Part shown: one piece after another, positions 1 to 6,418 of the stretch | Layout: the number at the start of each line of letters is the position of its first letter | How positions within the stretch are numbered: position 1 is the stretch's first letter | Source of the DNA: CAYZXU01 sp964482535 | GTDB lineage: Bacteria; Desulfobacterota; Desulfobacteria; Desulfobacterales; BuS5 | Reading direction: 5' to 3' | Length of the DNA stretch: 7,843 nt | Assembly (NCBI GenBank): GCA_964482535.1 | Contig: CAYZXU010000111.1 | Coordinates: forward strand, 1 to 7,843 | Program-made: the position numbers and the translations under genes | The notes under the pieces: generated by a model | The model's database searches: none | Told to the model about the DNA's origin: nothing | The model's input: only the letters and a program-made list of their open reading frames with translations

Positions 1-3000
1 GTTACCATAATAAAAATCAGGGGAATAAAAAGCAGGGTTAAAAAAGTACCGACAATCAAGCCGCCGATTGCCACCGCACCAAGAGGCGCGAGCCTTTCAA
101 GGCCGATGGCAGAGCCAAGAGCAACCGGCATCATGCCTGCGGCTACGGCAAAGGCAGTCATCAGAACCGGTCTTGTACGGATGTGAAGACTCTCAATCAT
201 TGCTTTTTCAGGAGTCAGCCCTTCTTTTATTTTTTCCCGGGCAAAATGAATAAGCAAAATGGCATTATTGACAATAACACCGGACAGCAGAATAAAACCC
301 ATCATGGCAGGCATGGCCACATGATAGTTCAGAATAAGGAGCGCCCACGAGGCGCCAATGATTGTCAGGGGTATGGATAGTACTATCATCAGGGATATCT
401 TTATACTGTCAAACATTGCCACAAGTGTAAAAAAGATCAATATTACTGCAAATCCAATGGCTCCGAGCATTCTATTTGCTGATTTTTCAAATTGTTTTAT
501 ATCACCTGTTTGCTCCATGGTCACTGATGCCGGCAGAGCAGTACCCTTAAAAGCTTTGTTAAAATCAGCCATAATATGGGAAATGGCCGCTTTTTCACGG
601 GAACCGAACACATTTAATGTGTAATTCAGCCCTTCCCTTGTAATCATTCCCGGCTCCAGATCCCGGGTAACAGAGGCAATGGCATCTAATGGGATTTTAC
701 CTTTTGGGGAATCAAGCAGGGTGGAACAGATTATATCCACGGTATCCCGCTGACTAACGGGAAGCCAGACCCGTATGGTAAAATCAAGACTGTTTTGTAA
801 AGGAAAGGTTGCCACCTGGGCTCCTCGTAAAACTGCCTGCAACTGATTTGTAATGTCAGAATTTTTCAAGCCGTAAAACGCAGCTCGCCTTTGATCTATT
901 TCAAGATTATACACGGTTTTGTCAATGTGCCAGCTTCTTGCAACCGATACAATGCCAGGGGTCTTATACATGGCTTTTTCTACCATATTCCCTGCTTTTT
1001 CAAGGTCTGTGAAAACAGGACCGGAAAGCATCACGTCTATATTGGCGCGTATACTGGACAAACCCGTGGCGCCATAATCGACTAAATCAAGGCTCTTGAT
1101 ATTATCAATTTGCAGGATCAGGGGGCGCAAACTTCGTTCAATCTCCCAGATAGACTTTTTCCGCTCATACCTATTAATATAAGTAGCATTGATTAAAATA
1201 TGATCAGTCCCGCTGCCACTTCCGATACTAAGTACACCAGGCTCACTGCCGATTGCCGAAGAAAGGCGAAGCAGATTGCCGTTTTCTGCAAGAATTTTAT
1301 CAACCCTTTTGACAATAAATTCGCTTTTTTCAACAGGCAGATTCGGGTCTGTTACGATATTGATTTTGATTCCTCCTGTGTCCATCGGCGGCATGAGCTC
1401 CTTTCCAACCGTAGGCATTACAACCCGTATGCTGACTGCAAACAGTATGGCAAGAATGACAAAATAGGCAAAATTTATCCTTTTATCCTTGATGGCCAGG
1501 GAAACGGCAGTAGAAAAAAAAGATTGTAGCTGATCATTTATATAACCTGTTATTTTTTGAAAAAAAATTTCCATACGTTGAATAAAAGGCTGCTCAATGG
1601 TCAGTATTTTTAAAGAAAGAAGCGGCACCGCTGTTATGGAAATAATAAAAGAAGCGGTTAAGGATAGAAGCAGTGTCCCAACCAGTGGACGAAATACGGT
1701 TTGCGGATAACCTCCAACAAAGAGGATGGGAGCAAGGGCAATCATCGTTGTAATTGTACCTGAAAAATCAGCAAACATGATTTCTCTGGTACCGGAAATT
1801 ACTGCCTCATGGATAGAATGCTGTCTCTGTTGATAGTGACGTTGAATATTTTCCATAACTACTACTGCATCGTCTAAAAGCAGACCAAGGGCAAGAATAA
1901 TTGCTGTAAGGGTCACAACGTTAATTTCAATTCCCACAATCCACATCAGAGCAATTGTGGATGCATAGACCAGCGGAATAGTAATCAGCACCACCAATAC
2001 CTGTCTGAAACTTGCGAGAAAGAAAAAAACTACGAATGTAGACATAATAATGGCGTCCCGCAGAGCTTCAAACATATTTTCCGTACTCTGAACAATGATA
2101 GCCTTTTGTGTATCTGTAATTTCAAAATGAAGATTCGGATATTCGGATTTGATACCTTTAAGTTTATTTTCAACAAGCAAAATTGTTTTGATTACATCGG
2201 CATCAATTTCCCGCTGGATTGACAGAGCAATAGATTTTTTTCCATTGCCAAAATATGAGGCTCTGTTTTTATAATGACCAAAATAAATGTCGCTTACATC
2301 ACTTAGAGTCACATTTGGGGTCAGGCTAAGATTGCCCAGGGCATCAATGGATTCTTTTCTTTCAGAAGATTTTAGAAGATAACGGCTTGTTTCACTAATT
2401 ATAAAGCCTATGGCGTAATCTTTGTTATTATTTTTTAACACAGCGAGTACCAGGTCGATACCAAGACCGTATTGGTCAAGCTTTGCCTTATCAATAATTA
2501 TCTGTACCTCTTTTTTATAGCCGCCAAAGATATCAACATTTGCAACACCGGGAGTTTTGATAAGTTCATGCTTTAAATCATTTTCCGCGAGTTGTCGAAT
2601 TTCCGTCAAAGGTATGGTATCGGAACTGATACCGATCACCAGCACAGGAGCTGTAGCCGTTGATATTTCATGAATCTGTGGCTCTCTGATGCCTTGGGGC
2701 AGGGATGAACGGATTTTGTTTATAGCGTTTGTAACATCACTTGCCGCCATGTCGAGATTCTTGCTATATTCAAATTCAGCTTTGATAACAGCAACTTCAT
2801 CTATCAGCGTTGAATAAACCCTCCGGATCAAATCAAGGGTGTATAATTCTTCTTCCACAGGGACGGCAACGTTTGCTGCCATGGTTTTTGCCGAGCTTCC
2901 GGGTTGTACAATCACCACGGCAATTTCAGGATAATTGGAGTCGGGAAAGAGTTTCCTGTCTATTTTTTTATATCCTGCAATACCGATGAATACAAAAAGA

Positions 3001-3062
3001 GCCAGAAAAGAATAAATAAAATAAGGACGTTTTAACAGGGCTTCAATCCAGTTGCTATTCAT
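1..3062 (-). CDS. RND-family efflux pump, inner-membrane transporter (AcrB/HAE1-like), 3' end cut off by the window
   Basis: Inner-membrane proton-driven pump of a tripartite efflux system. The start (ATG at 3062-3060) opens a frame that stays open to position 1, giving 1020 complete codons; AcrB is about 1050 residues, so only a short C-terminal tail is probably missing. It begins MNSNWIEALLKRPYFIYSFL. TM1 is near residues 13-32, then a periplasmic porter domain with the usual FPD and AANVAVPVEEEL segments (39-72), a TM2-TM6 bundle (about 338-486), a second periplasmic loop from about 547, and TM8-TM12 (about 867-1020). The TM4 motif LLLDDAVVVMEN carries Asp397 and Asp398, matching the proton-relay pair D407/D408 of AcrB. 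Arg962 and Thr969 match AcrB R971 and T978. The K940 position is Asn932 (VIVNNAILL). It overlaps the adaptor gene by 8 nt and has its own Shine-Dalgarno, AGGGGG, 6 nt before the start. Substrate cannot be predicted. Confidence 0.96.
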   Translation of the reverse strand, partial: MNSNWIEALLKRPYFIYSFLALFVFIGIAGYKKIDRKLFPDSNYPEIAVVIVQPGSSAKTMAANVAVPVEEELYTLDLIRRVYSTLIDEVAVIKAEFEYSKNLDMAASDVTNAINKIRSSLPQGIREPQIHEISTATAPVLVIGISSDTIPLTEIRQLAENDLKHELIKTPGVANVDIFGGYKKEVQIIIDKAKLDQYGLGIDLVLAVLKNNNKDYAIGFIISETSRYLLKSSERKESIDALGNLSLTPNVTLSDVSDIYFGHYKNRASYFGNGKKSIALSIQREIDADVIKTILLVENKLKGIKSEYPNLHFEITDTQKAIIVQSTENMFEALRDAIIMSTFVVFFFLASFRQVLVVLITIPLVYASTIALMWIVGIEINVVTLTAIILALGLLLDDAVVVMENIQRHYQQRQHSIHEAVISGTREIMFADFSGTITTMIALAPILFVGGYPQTVFRPLVGTLLLSLTASFIISITAVPLLSLKILTIEQPFIQRMEIFFQKITGYINDQLQSFFSTAVSLAIKDKRINFAYFVILAILFAVSIRVVMPTVGKELMPPMDTGGIKINIVTDPNLPVEKSEFIVKRVDKILAENGNLLRLSSAIGSEPGVLSIGSGSGTDHILINATYINRYERKKSIWEIERSLRPLILQIDNIKSLDLVDYGATGLSSIRANIDVMLSGPVFTDLEKAGNMVEKAMYKTPGIVSVARSWHIDKTVYNLEIDQRRAAFYGLKNSDITNQLQAVLRGAQVATFPLQNSLDFTIRVWLPVSQRDTVDIICSTLLDSPKGKIPLDAIASVTRDLEPGMITREGLNYTLNVFGSREKAAISHIMADFNKAFKGTALPASVTMEQTGDIKQFEKSANRMLGAIGFAVILIFFTLVAMFDSIKISLMIVLSIPLTIIGASWALLILNYHVAMPAMMGFILLSGVIVNNAILLIHFAREKIKEGLTPEKAMIESLHIRTRPVLMTAFAVAAGMMPVALGSAIGLERLAPLGAVAIGGLIVGTFLTLLFIPLIFIMV

Positions 3063-4137
3063 GTTGTTCCCCCTGTTTATCCTTGGGCCAAACCCGTATT
3101 TTACCATAAACCGGCAGTTGACTAAGTTTCGCCTCGGATCCAACTGCCACAGGGAAAGCCGAGCAGGGATCAATCATGGCGTATCTCTTATCCTGGGCAG
3201 TGATGGTCACATTAAGCGGTTTGAAATAATTATTTTCATATACCATAATTTGTATGCTATTTTTATTATGCACCAGGGCATTAACAGGAACAGTGCAGCC
3301 GGAATCTTCAAAAGTCACTACATTAATGGTGAGATAACTGTTATTGGGTTTATTAAGAGGTTCTTTCAGGGAAACTTCTGCCACGGACAGGCCATTTCGG
3401 GCATCACTGTATAATCTTGATATCCTGCCGATTATTCTGTCTTTAAAAATAACATCTTTGCCTGGGATGATATCACTGCCTTTGGGAACAAAGCTGAAAA
3501 TAACTTTTTGGGCAGAAGAATTAACGGAAATTAGTGGCTGCCCCGGGGTGGACAGAGAACCTGCCTGTAAATAGATAGTACCGATTATTCCGTCAAAGGG
3601 CGCTGTAAGGGTTAGATAAGAAAGCTGTGCTTTTGCGGCAATAATTTTTTGTATGGTTGTTTCAAGAGCTGCCTTTTTATTAAGATATTGTACTTTTGAA
3701 GCGTCTAATTTTTCCCTTGCAAGTCCGCCTGCATCAAAAAGAACTTTGTCGCGTGCGTAAAGGCTTTGGCTATATTCCAATTCCTTTTTTCGGGCTTTTT
3801 GGGTGCTGTCTAAGGCTTTAATATTTGAGAGAATTTCACGATCATCAATGAGAACCAGTATATCTCCTTTTTTTACCGGTTGATTTTCTGCAAACGGGAT
3901 TTTTTTTATCCGGCCACTAAGTTTCGAAGAAAGTTTGGCAATATCCGTTGCAACAAGCTGCGATAGAAATGAGCGGGTTTGCTTAATATACCGTTTTTTT
4001 GGAGAAACGATTTTAACTGTACAGGTCACCGGCTCCGGAACAGGGGCATTTTTTATACTTTCTTTTCGTTTTTTAAGAAGTATGGCTGCACCGGCAACGA
4101 GTAGAATGATCAGCAAAAGTATAATAATTTTTTTCAT
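3055..4137 (-). CDS. Periplasmic adaptor (membrane fusion protein) of RND efflux system
   Basis: A 360-residue HlyD/AcrA-type adaptor joining the RND pump to the outer-membrane channel. An N-terminal hydrophobic segment (residues 4-21) followed by KKRK looks like an uncleaved membrane anchor; there is no lipobox cysteine. The two half-lipoyl motifs are clear: first half about 67-98 (KLSGRIKKIPFAENQPVKKG), second half about 173-206 (TLTAPFDGIIGTIYLQAGSL). Between them, 101-172 is a Lys/Glu/Ala-rich helical hairpin expected to contact the TolC partner. The beta-barrel (about 207-275) and membrane-proximal domain (about 276-345) follow. Length is slightly short of the usual 370-400. The ATG overlaps the tolC-like stop as ATGA (4134-4137), with GGAG 7 nt upstream (4145-4148). 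The stop lies inside the start of the pump gene. This points to coupled translation. Confidence 0.95.
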   Translation of the reverse strand: MKKIIILLLIILLVAGAAILLKKRKESIKNAPVPEPVTCTVKIVSPKKRYIKQTRSFLSQLVATDIAKLSSKLSGRIKKIPFAENQPVKKGDILVLIDDREILSNIKALDSTQKARKKELEYSQSLYARDKVLFDAGGLAREKLDASKVQYLNKKAALETTIQKIIAAKAQLSYLTLTAPFDGIIGTIYLQAGSLSTPGQPLISVNSSAQKVIFSFVPKGSDIIPGKDVIFKDRIIGRISRLYSDARNGLSVAEVSLKEPLNKPNNSYLTINVVTFEDSGCTVPVNALVHNKNSIQIMVYENNYFKPLNVTITAQDKRYAMIDPCSAFPVAVGSEAKLSQLPVYGKIRVWPKDKQGEQHE

Positions 4138-5459
4138 CTGTTTTCTCCATTCTCAAGCAAATAATCAAGGTAAAACTGAGCGTTTTGATATGTATATCCT
4201 GCATCAATAAATCGACTTAAAGCTTGTTGGTTGCGGGCTCTGGCATAGAGCAGATCGTTTATGCTTATTGCGCCCTTGTCAAATCTGATCTGTTCAATAA
4301 TTTCCATCTCACGGGTCATTATAAGCTCAGCTTTAGCTGAATGGTATCTGCTTATGGCTGTTTCAATCTCGGCATTGGCTTTGATTATATATTTTTTTAT
4401 TTCAAGTTTTATATTACGTTTTTCAAGCAGGCTTTGTTGTTTACAAATTTGGGCCTTTTGAATTTTTGATTTTTTACTGCCAAAATCAAAAATATTCCAT
4501 TTTACATTAACACTTGTCTGCCACACCTCCTGATTTTCCCAGTCGCCACTGTTGGGGTTGGAGGAATCATTGGGGCCAAAGTTTTGACCATAAAATGTGT
4601 TAAACGCAATTTGTGGGAATAAAGCAGCCTTTGCTTTTTGAACAAGTTTTTCGTTTTTTTCAACATCTAACTTTTTCACATGGTATTGTTCAAGATTTTC
4701 TACTTTTCTGGAATAATCGTTTTTTTCATGATGTGTTATAGTTATAGCTATTTTTTCAAGAATCGGAACCTTGTCAATATTTAATAAAGCGGCAAGAGTT
4801 GCCTTAATAATTTTAATATTGCCATTAATCCGGCTTGCCTGTGCTTTTGCGTTTTCAACTTCTGCTGCCGCCTTTAGTTGTTCAACCCTTGCTCTTTTTC
4901 CAAGAATAACTTCCTGTGCAATGACATTATAAAACCCTTGTAATGCCTTGATGTATGATTGTTGAGCTTCTTTTTGGGCTTGCAGTGCAAGAATATTTAC
5001 ATAGGCTGTTTTTACATTATAAATCAGTTTTTCACGGGTTAATCTCGTTACTGCCTTTGTAATCTCTTTTTGCAATGCCAAAATTTCTATTGAGCGTTTT
5101 TGGGCAAAACCTGTAAAAACAGGCAGCTCGTACATAATGCCTGTTATAAAAAGATCCTTTGTTGTGGGTACGCCTGACGTACCACCACTGATTAATGACG
5201 GAGTCATCGGAATCAAAGTACGTGGACGGTTATAATGGCCATAAGAAGATATAAGATCTATCTTGCCAAAATTTTGCGACTTTTTTTCCTTAAGATCATT
5301 TTCAGTAAGCTTCTGGTTCATTTGCTGCTTTTGCAAATTCAGATTATTGGTCAAGGCAAGACTCACAGCTTTTTCTATGGTAAAAGCGCTGGTTTCCCCT
5401 ATCAAAAAAATGGTTATGAACTGAATCAAAAAGATATATTGTAATATTTTTTTTACCAT
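4134..5459 (-). CDS. TolC-family outer-membrane efflux channel
   Basis: Outer-membrane exit duct of the tripartite pump, 441 residues from the chosen start. Residues 1-25 are a signal peptide (MVKK, then a hydrophobic stretch, ending TSA before FTIEKAVSLAL). The mature protein shows the two OEP repeats: about 27-235, beginning with the typical IEKAVSLALTNNLNLQ helix, and about 255-440. The paired family signatures are LPVFTGF (112-118) and WNIFDFGSKKSKIQKAQ (321-337), with ALFPQIAF at 279-286; long Ala/Lys/Glu-rich helices follow each. The frame is open 122 codons further upstream to 5828. That extension is AT-rich, lies across the control region and would bury the signal peptide, so ATG 5459 is preferred; it has AGGAG at 5474-5478, about 14 nt away, a rather long spacing. 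It is first in the efflux operon and divergent from the cytochrome operon. Confidence 0.94.
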   Translation of the reverse strand: MVKKILQYIFLIQFITIFLIGETSAFTIEKAVSLALTNNLNLQKQQMNQKLTENDLKEKKSQNFGKIDLISSYGHYNRPRTLIPMTPSLISGGTSGVPTTKDLFITGIMYELPVFTGFAQKRSIEILALQKEITKAVTRLTREKLIYNVKTAYVNILALQAQKEAQQSYIKALQGFYNVIAQEVILGKRARVEQLKAAAEVENAKAQASRINGNIKIIKATLAALLNIDKVPILEKIAITITHHEKNDYSRKVENLEQYHVKKLDVEKNEKLVQKAKAALFPQIAFNTFYGQNFGPNDSSNPNSGDWENQEVWQTSVNVKWNIFDFGSKKSKIQKAQICKQQSLLEKRNIKLEIKKYIIKANAEIETAISRYHSAKAELIMTREMEIIEQIRFDKGAISINDLLYARARNQQALSRFIDAGYTYQNAQFYLDYLLENGENR

Positions 5460-5473
5460 TGATTTTTTTTTAT

Positions 5474-5478
5474 CTCCT
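5474..5478 (-). promoter_or_regulatory. Ribosome binding site deciding the tolC-like start
   Basis: Reading the minus strand, AAAGGAGA occurs at 5480-5473, followed by an A-rich spacer and ATG at 5459-5457. The 14-nt spacing is long, but no ATG, GTG or TTG lies closer in frame, and the protein then begins directly with a good signal peptide. This supports the 441-residue form over the 564-residue open frame. Confidence 0.6.
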
Positions 5479-5493
5479 TTAACGACCTGACAC

Positions 5494-5506
5494 AATATAT
5501 AATATA
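5494..5506 (-). promoter_or_regulatory. Predicted promoter -10 and start site of the efflux operon
   Basis: On the minus strand TATATT at 5506-5501 matches the TATAAT box at 5 of 6 positions, placing transcription start near 5494 and giving a leader of about 35 nt that contains the tolC-like Shine-Dalgarno. The palindrome at 5529-5542 is then centred at -41.5, the class II position for Crp/Fnr-family activators. The stretch 5495-5515 is repeated TATA-like sequence, so the exact hexamer is uncertain. Confidence 0.45.
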
Positions 5507-5528
5507 TCTTATATGTTTTGCGATGGCT

Positions 5529-5542
5529 TTGACATAAATCAA
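5529..5542 (+). promoter_or_regulatory. Crp/Fnr-family operator, efflux-operon side
   Basis: The sequence is TTGAC-ATAA-ATCAA. It is an inverted repeat with one mismatch between half-sites and close to the FNR/DNR consensus TTGAT-N4-ATCAA. It differs from the reverse complement of the second site (5583-5596) at one position out of 14. The TTGACA it contains on the plus strand could also serve as a sigma-70 -35 box (TTGACA, 16 nt, TATTTT at 5551-5556) for rightward transcription, so repression as well as activation is possible. Confidence 0.65.
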
Positions 5543-5552
5543 GTTTTGAATA

Positions 5553-5580
5553 TTTTAAAAGAAAATAATTCTTTTTAAAA
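5553..5580. repeat. AT-rich inverted repeat between the two operators
   Basis: TTTTAAAAGAA (5553-5563) is mirrored by TTCTTTTTAAAA (5569-5580) around a 5-nt AATAA centre, with one extra T in the right arm. It sits midway between the two Crp/Fnr-like operators. It has almost no G or C, so it is unlikely to be a terminator; it may be an easily melted or bendable spacer, or chance in AT-rich DNA. Confidence 0.4.
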
Positions 5581-5582
5581 TT

Positions 5583-5596
5583 TTGACTTATGTCAA
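5583..5596 (+). promoter_or_regulatory. Crp/Fnr-family operator, cytochrome-operon side (perfect half-site palindrome)
   Basis: The sequence is TTGAC-TTAT-GTCAA, with perfectly complementary 5-bp arms. Its reverse complement, TTGACATAAGTCAA, is a 13/14 match to the other operator, so the two copies face opposite ways with centres 54 bp apart. TTGAC-N4-GTCAA-like sites belong to the Crp/Fnr superfamily; members tied to nitrogen oxides include NnrR/DNR and the deltaproteobacterial HcpR. Which regulator binds cannot be told from this window. Confidence 0.7.
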
Positions 5597-5618
5597 GGTA
5601 AAAAAACATGTTGCTTAT

Positions 5619-5631
5619 TACAAAAAAAGCA
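5619..5631 (+). promoter_or_regulatory. Predicted class II promoter -10 and start site of the cytochrome operon
   Basis: TACAAA at 5619-5624 matches the -10 box at 4 of 6 positions and would start transcription near 5631, exactly 41.5 bp from the centre of the operator at 5583-5596. No good -35 box is present, as expected for an activator-dependent promoter. A stronger-looking -10, TATACT at 5658-5663, would put the operator near -80 instead. Either choice leaves a long leader of about 150-190 nt. Confidence 0.35.
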
Positions 5632-5821
5632 AATAAGGGGTACGCTTTGTAGATGTATATACTATTCGGGAACTTTTTTAAAAACCTCTGAAAGAAATTA
5701 ACCCCAAACAACATAAGAAACAAGGACGAAATAATTTCCACAAGTAGTCCATCAAACAGACTGTTTTGTTTATTAATAATTTTTAAAATAAGATGATACA
5801 CTTCCACGGAGGTACTTAATA
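5632..5821 (+). other. Long untranslated leader before the cytochrome operon
   Basis: About 190 nt of AT-rich sequence separates the operator region from the haoC-like start. It contains only weak structure: AAACAG-A-CTGTTT at 5754-5766 and the distant complementary patches GGGGT (5637-5641) and ACCCC (5701-5705). No recognised riboswitch, RNA gene or convincing small ORF was seen. It ends with a good ribosome binding site, GGAGG at 5808-5812, 9 nt before the ATG. Confidence 0.4.
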
Positions 5822-6388
5822 ATGGCATCTTTTGGTGTATTTTTTAAAAAAAACGGGGGAAGGAAAGTATTATTTACCGGTGTATGTATGGGTATTCTCC
5901 TTGCAATCATTACCGTACTTGCATCCGGCTTCATGATTGAGACAACAAATACCGATACATTCTGCGTTTCCTGCCATATCATGACACCATTTAGAGATGC
6001 ATGGAAAGAATCGGTACATGGCGGCAAAAACCCTCAGGGTTTTACTGCCCAGTGCGTTGACTGCCATTTGCCCCATGGCAGTTTTATCGAGTACCTGACT
6101 GCCAAAGCAAAAACAGGAACAAGTGACATAATACATAATATGATAATAAACCCCAAAGAATATGACTGGGCGGCGGCGGCTGAAAAAAACAGGTTGAGAT
6201 TTACATATGATAATGCCTGCATGCACTGTCACAATATTTTGACCCCCCATGGGATGAAATCCGGTGGGCTTATAGCTCACAGGGCTTACCTGTTGGGAGA
6301 AACAAAAAAAAGATGTACGGAATGCCATCCCCATGTGGGGCATAAAAATATGATTGAAAAAGCAAATGAATATTTTAACAAATTGTAG
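5822..6388 (+). CDS. haoC: Tetraheme cytochrome c, NapC/NrfH family (HaoC-like quinol dehydrogenase)
   Basis: Membrane-anchored cytochrome of 188 residues expected to oxidise menaquinol and pass electrons to the octaheme partner encoded next. One N-terminal transmembrane helix (about 15-37) follows KKNGGRK, so the heme domain faces the periplasm. There are four CxxCH sites: C48-H52 (CVSCH), C78-H82 (CVDCH), C133-H137 (CMHCH) and C165-H169 (CTECH). The first reads CVSCHIM, the CxxCHxM pattern of NrfH, whose Met ligates heme 1; here it is Met54. Length lies between NrfH (about 160) and NapC (about 200). The start is supported by GGAGG with 9-nt spacing. Next to an octaheme HAO-type gene, and not nrfA, HaoC is the better name than NrfH; the symbol rests on context. 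Confidence 0.92.
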   Translation: MASFGVFFKKNGGRKVLFTGVCMGILLAIITVLASGFMIETTNTDTFCVSCHIMTPFRDAWKESVHGGKNPQGFTAQCVDCHLPHGSFIEYLTAKAKTGTSDIIHNMIINPKEYDWAAAAEKNRLRFTYDNACMHCHNILTPHGMKSGGLIAHRAYLLGETKKRCTECHPHVGHKNMIEKANEYFNKL

Positions 6389-6405
6389 AATTATTAAACC
6401 TGTAC

Positions 6406-6414
6406 AAGGGAGGG
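6406..6414 (+). promoter_or_regulatory. Strong ribosome binding site of the octaheme cytochrome gene
   Basis: AAGGGAGGG ends 4 nt before the ATG at 6419, inside the 30-nt gap after the haoC-like stop. No terminator lies in the gap, so the two cytochrome genes are very likely cotranscribed, and the strong site suggests high production of the soluble octaheme partner. Confidence 0.7.
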
Positions 6415-6418
6415 AATT

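Noticed and set aside
68..1529. Several plus-strand frames of 61-109 codons in the left third
   Set aside because: All lie antisense to the continuous 1020-codon RND frame, whose translation has clear family motifs throughout.
3052..3414. Plus-strand open frame of 120 codons opposite the adaptor gene
   Set aside because: Entirely antisense to a well-supported adaptor gene, with no ribosome site or family signature.
5611..5637. Hairpin-like CTTATT/AATAAG pair as an attenuator
   Set aside because: Only 6 AT-rich base pairs with a 12-nt loop, and no T-tract after it.
5608..5652. Possible 14-codon leader peptide (ATG at 5608, stop at 5650) preceded by AAGG
   Set aside because: Weak ribosome site; the favoured start near 5631 would exclude it, and there are no regulatory codon runs.
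5460..5828. N-terminal extension of the tolC-like frame to ATG 5828, adding 122 residues
   Set aside because: It crosses the whole control region including both palindromes, overlaps the haoC start, reads as AT-rich low-information sequence, and would bury a clear signal peptide that begins at 5459.
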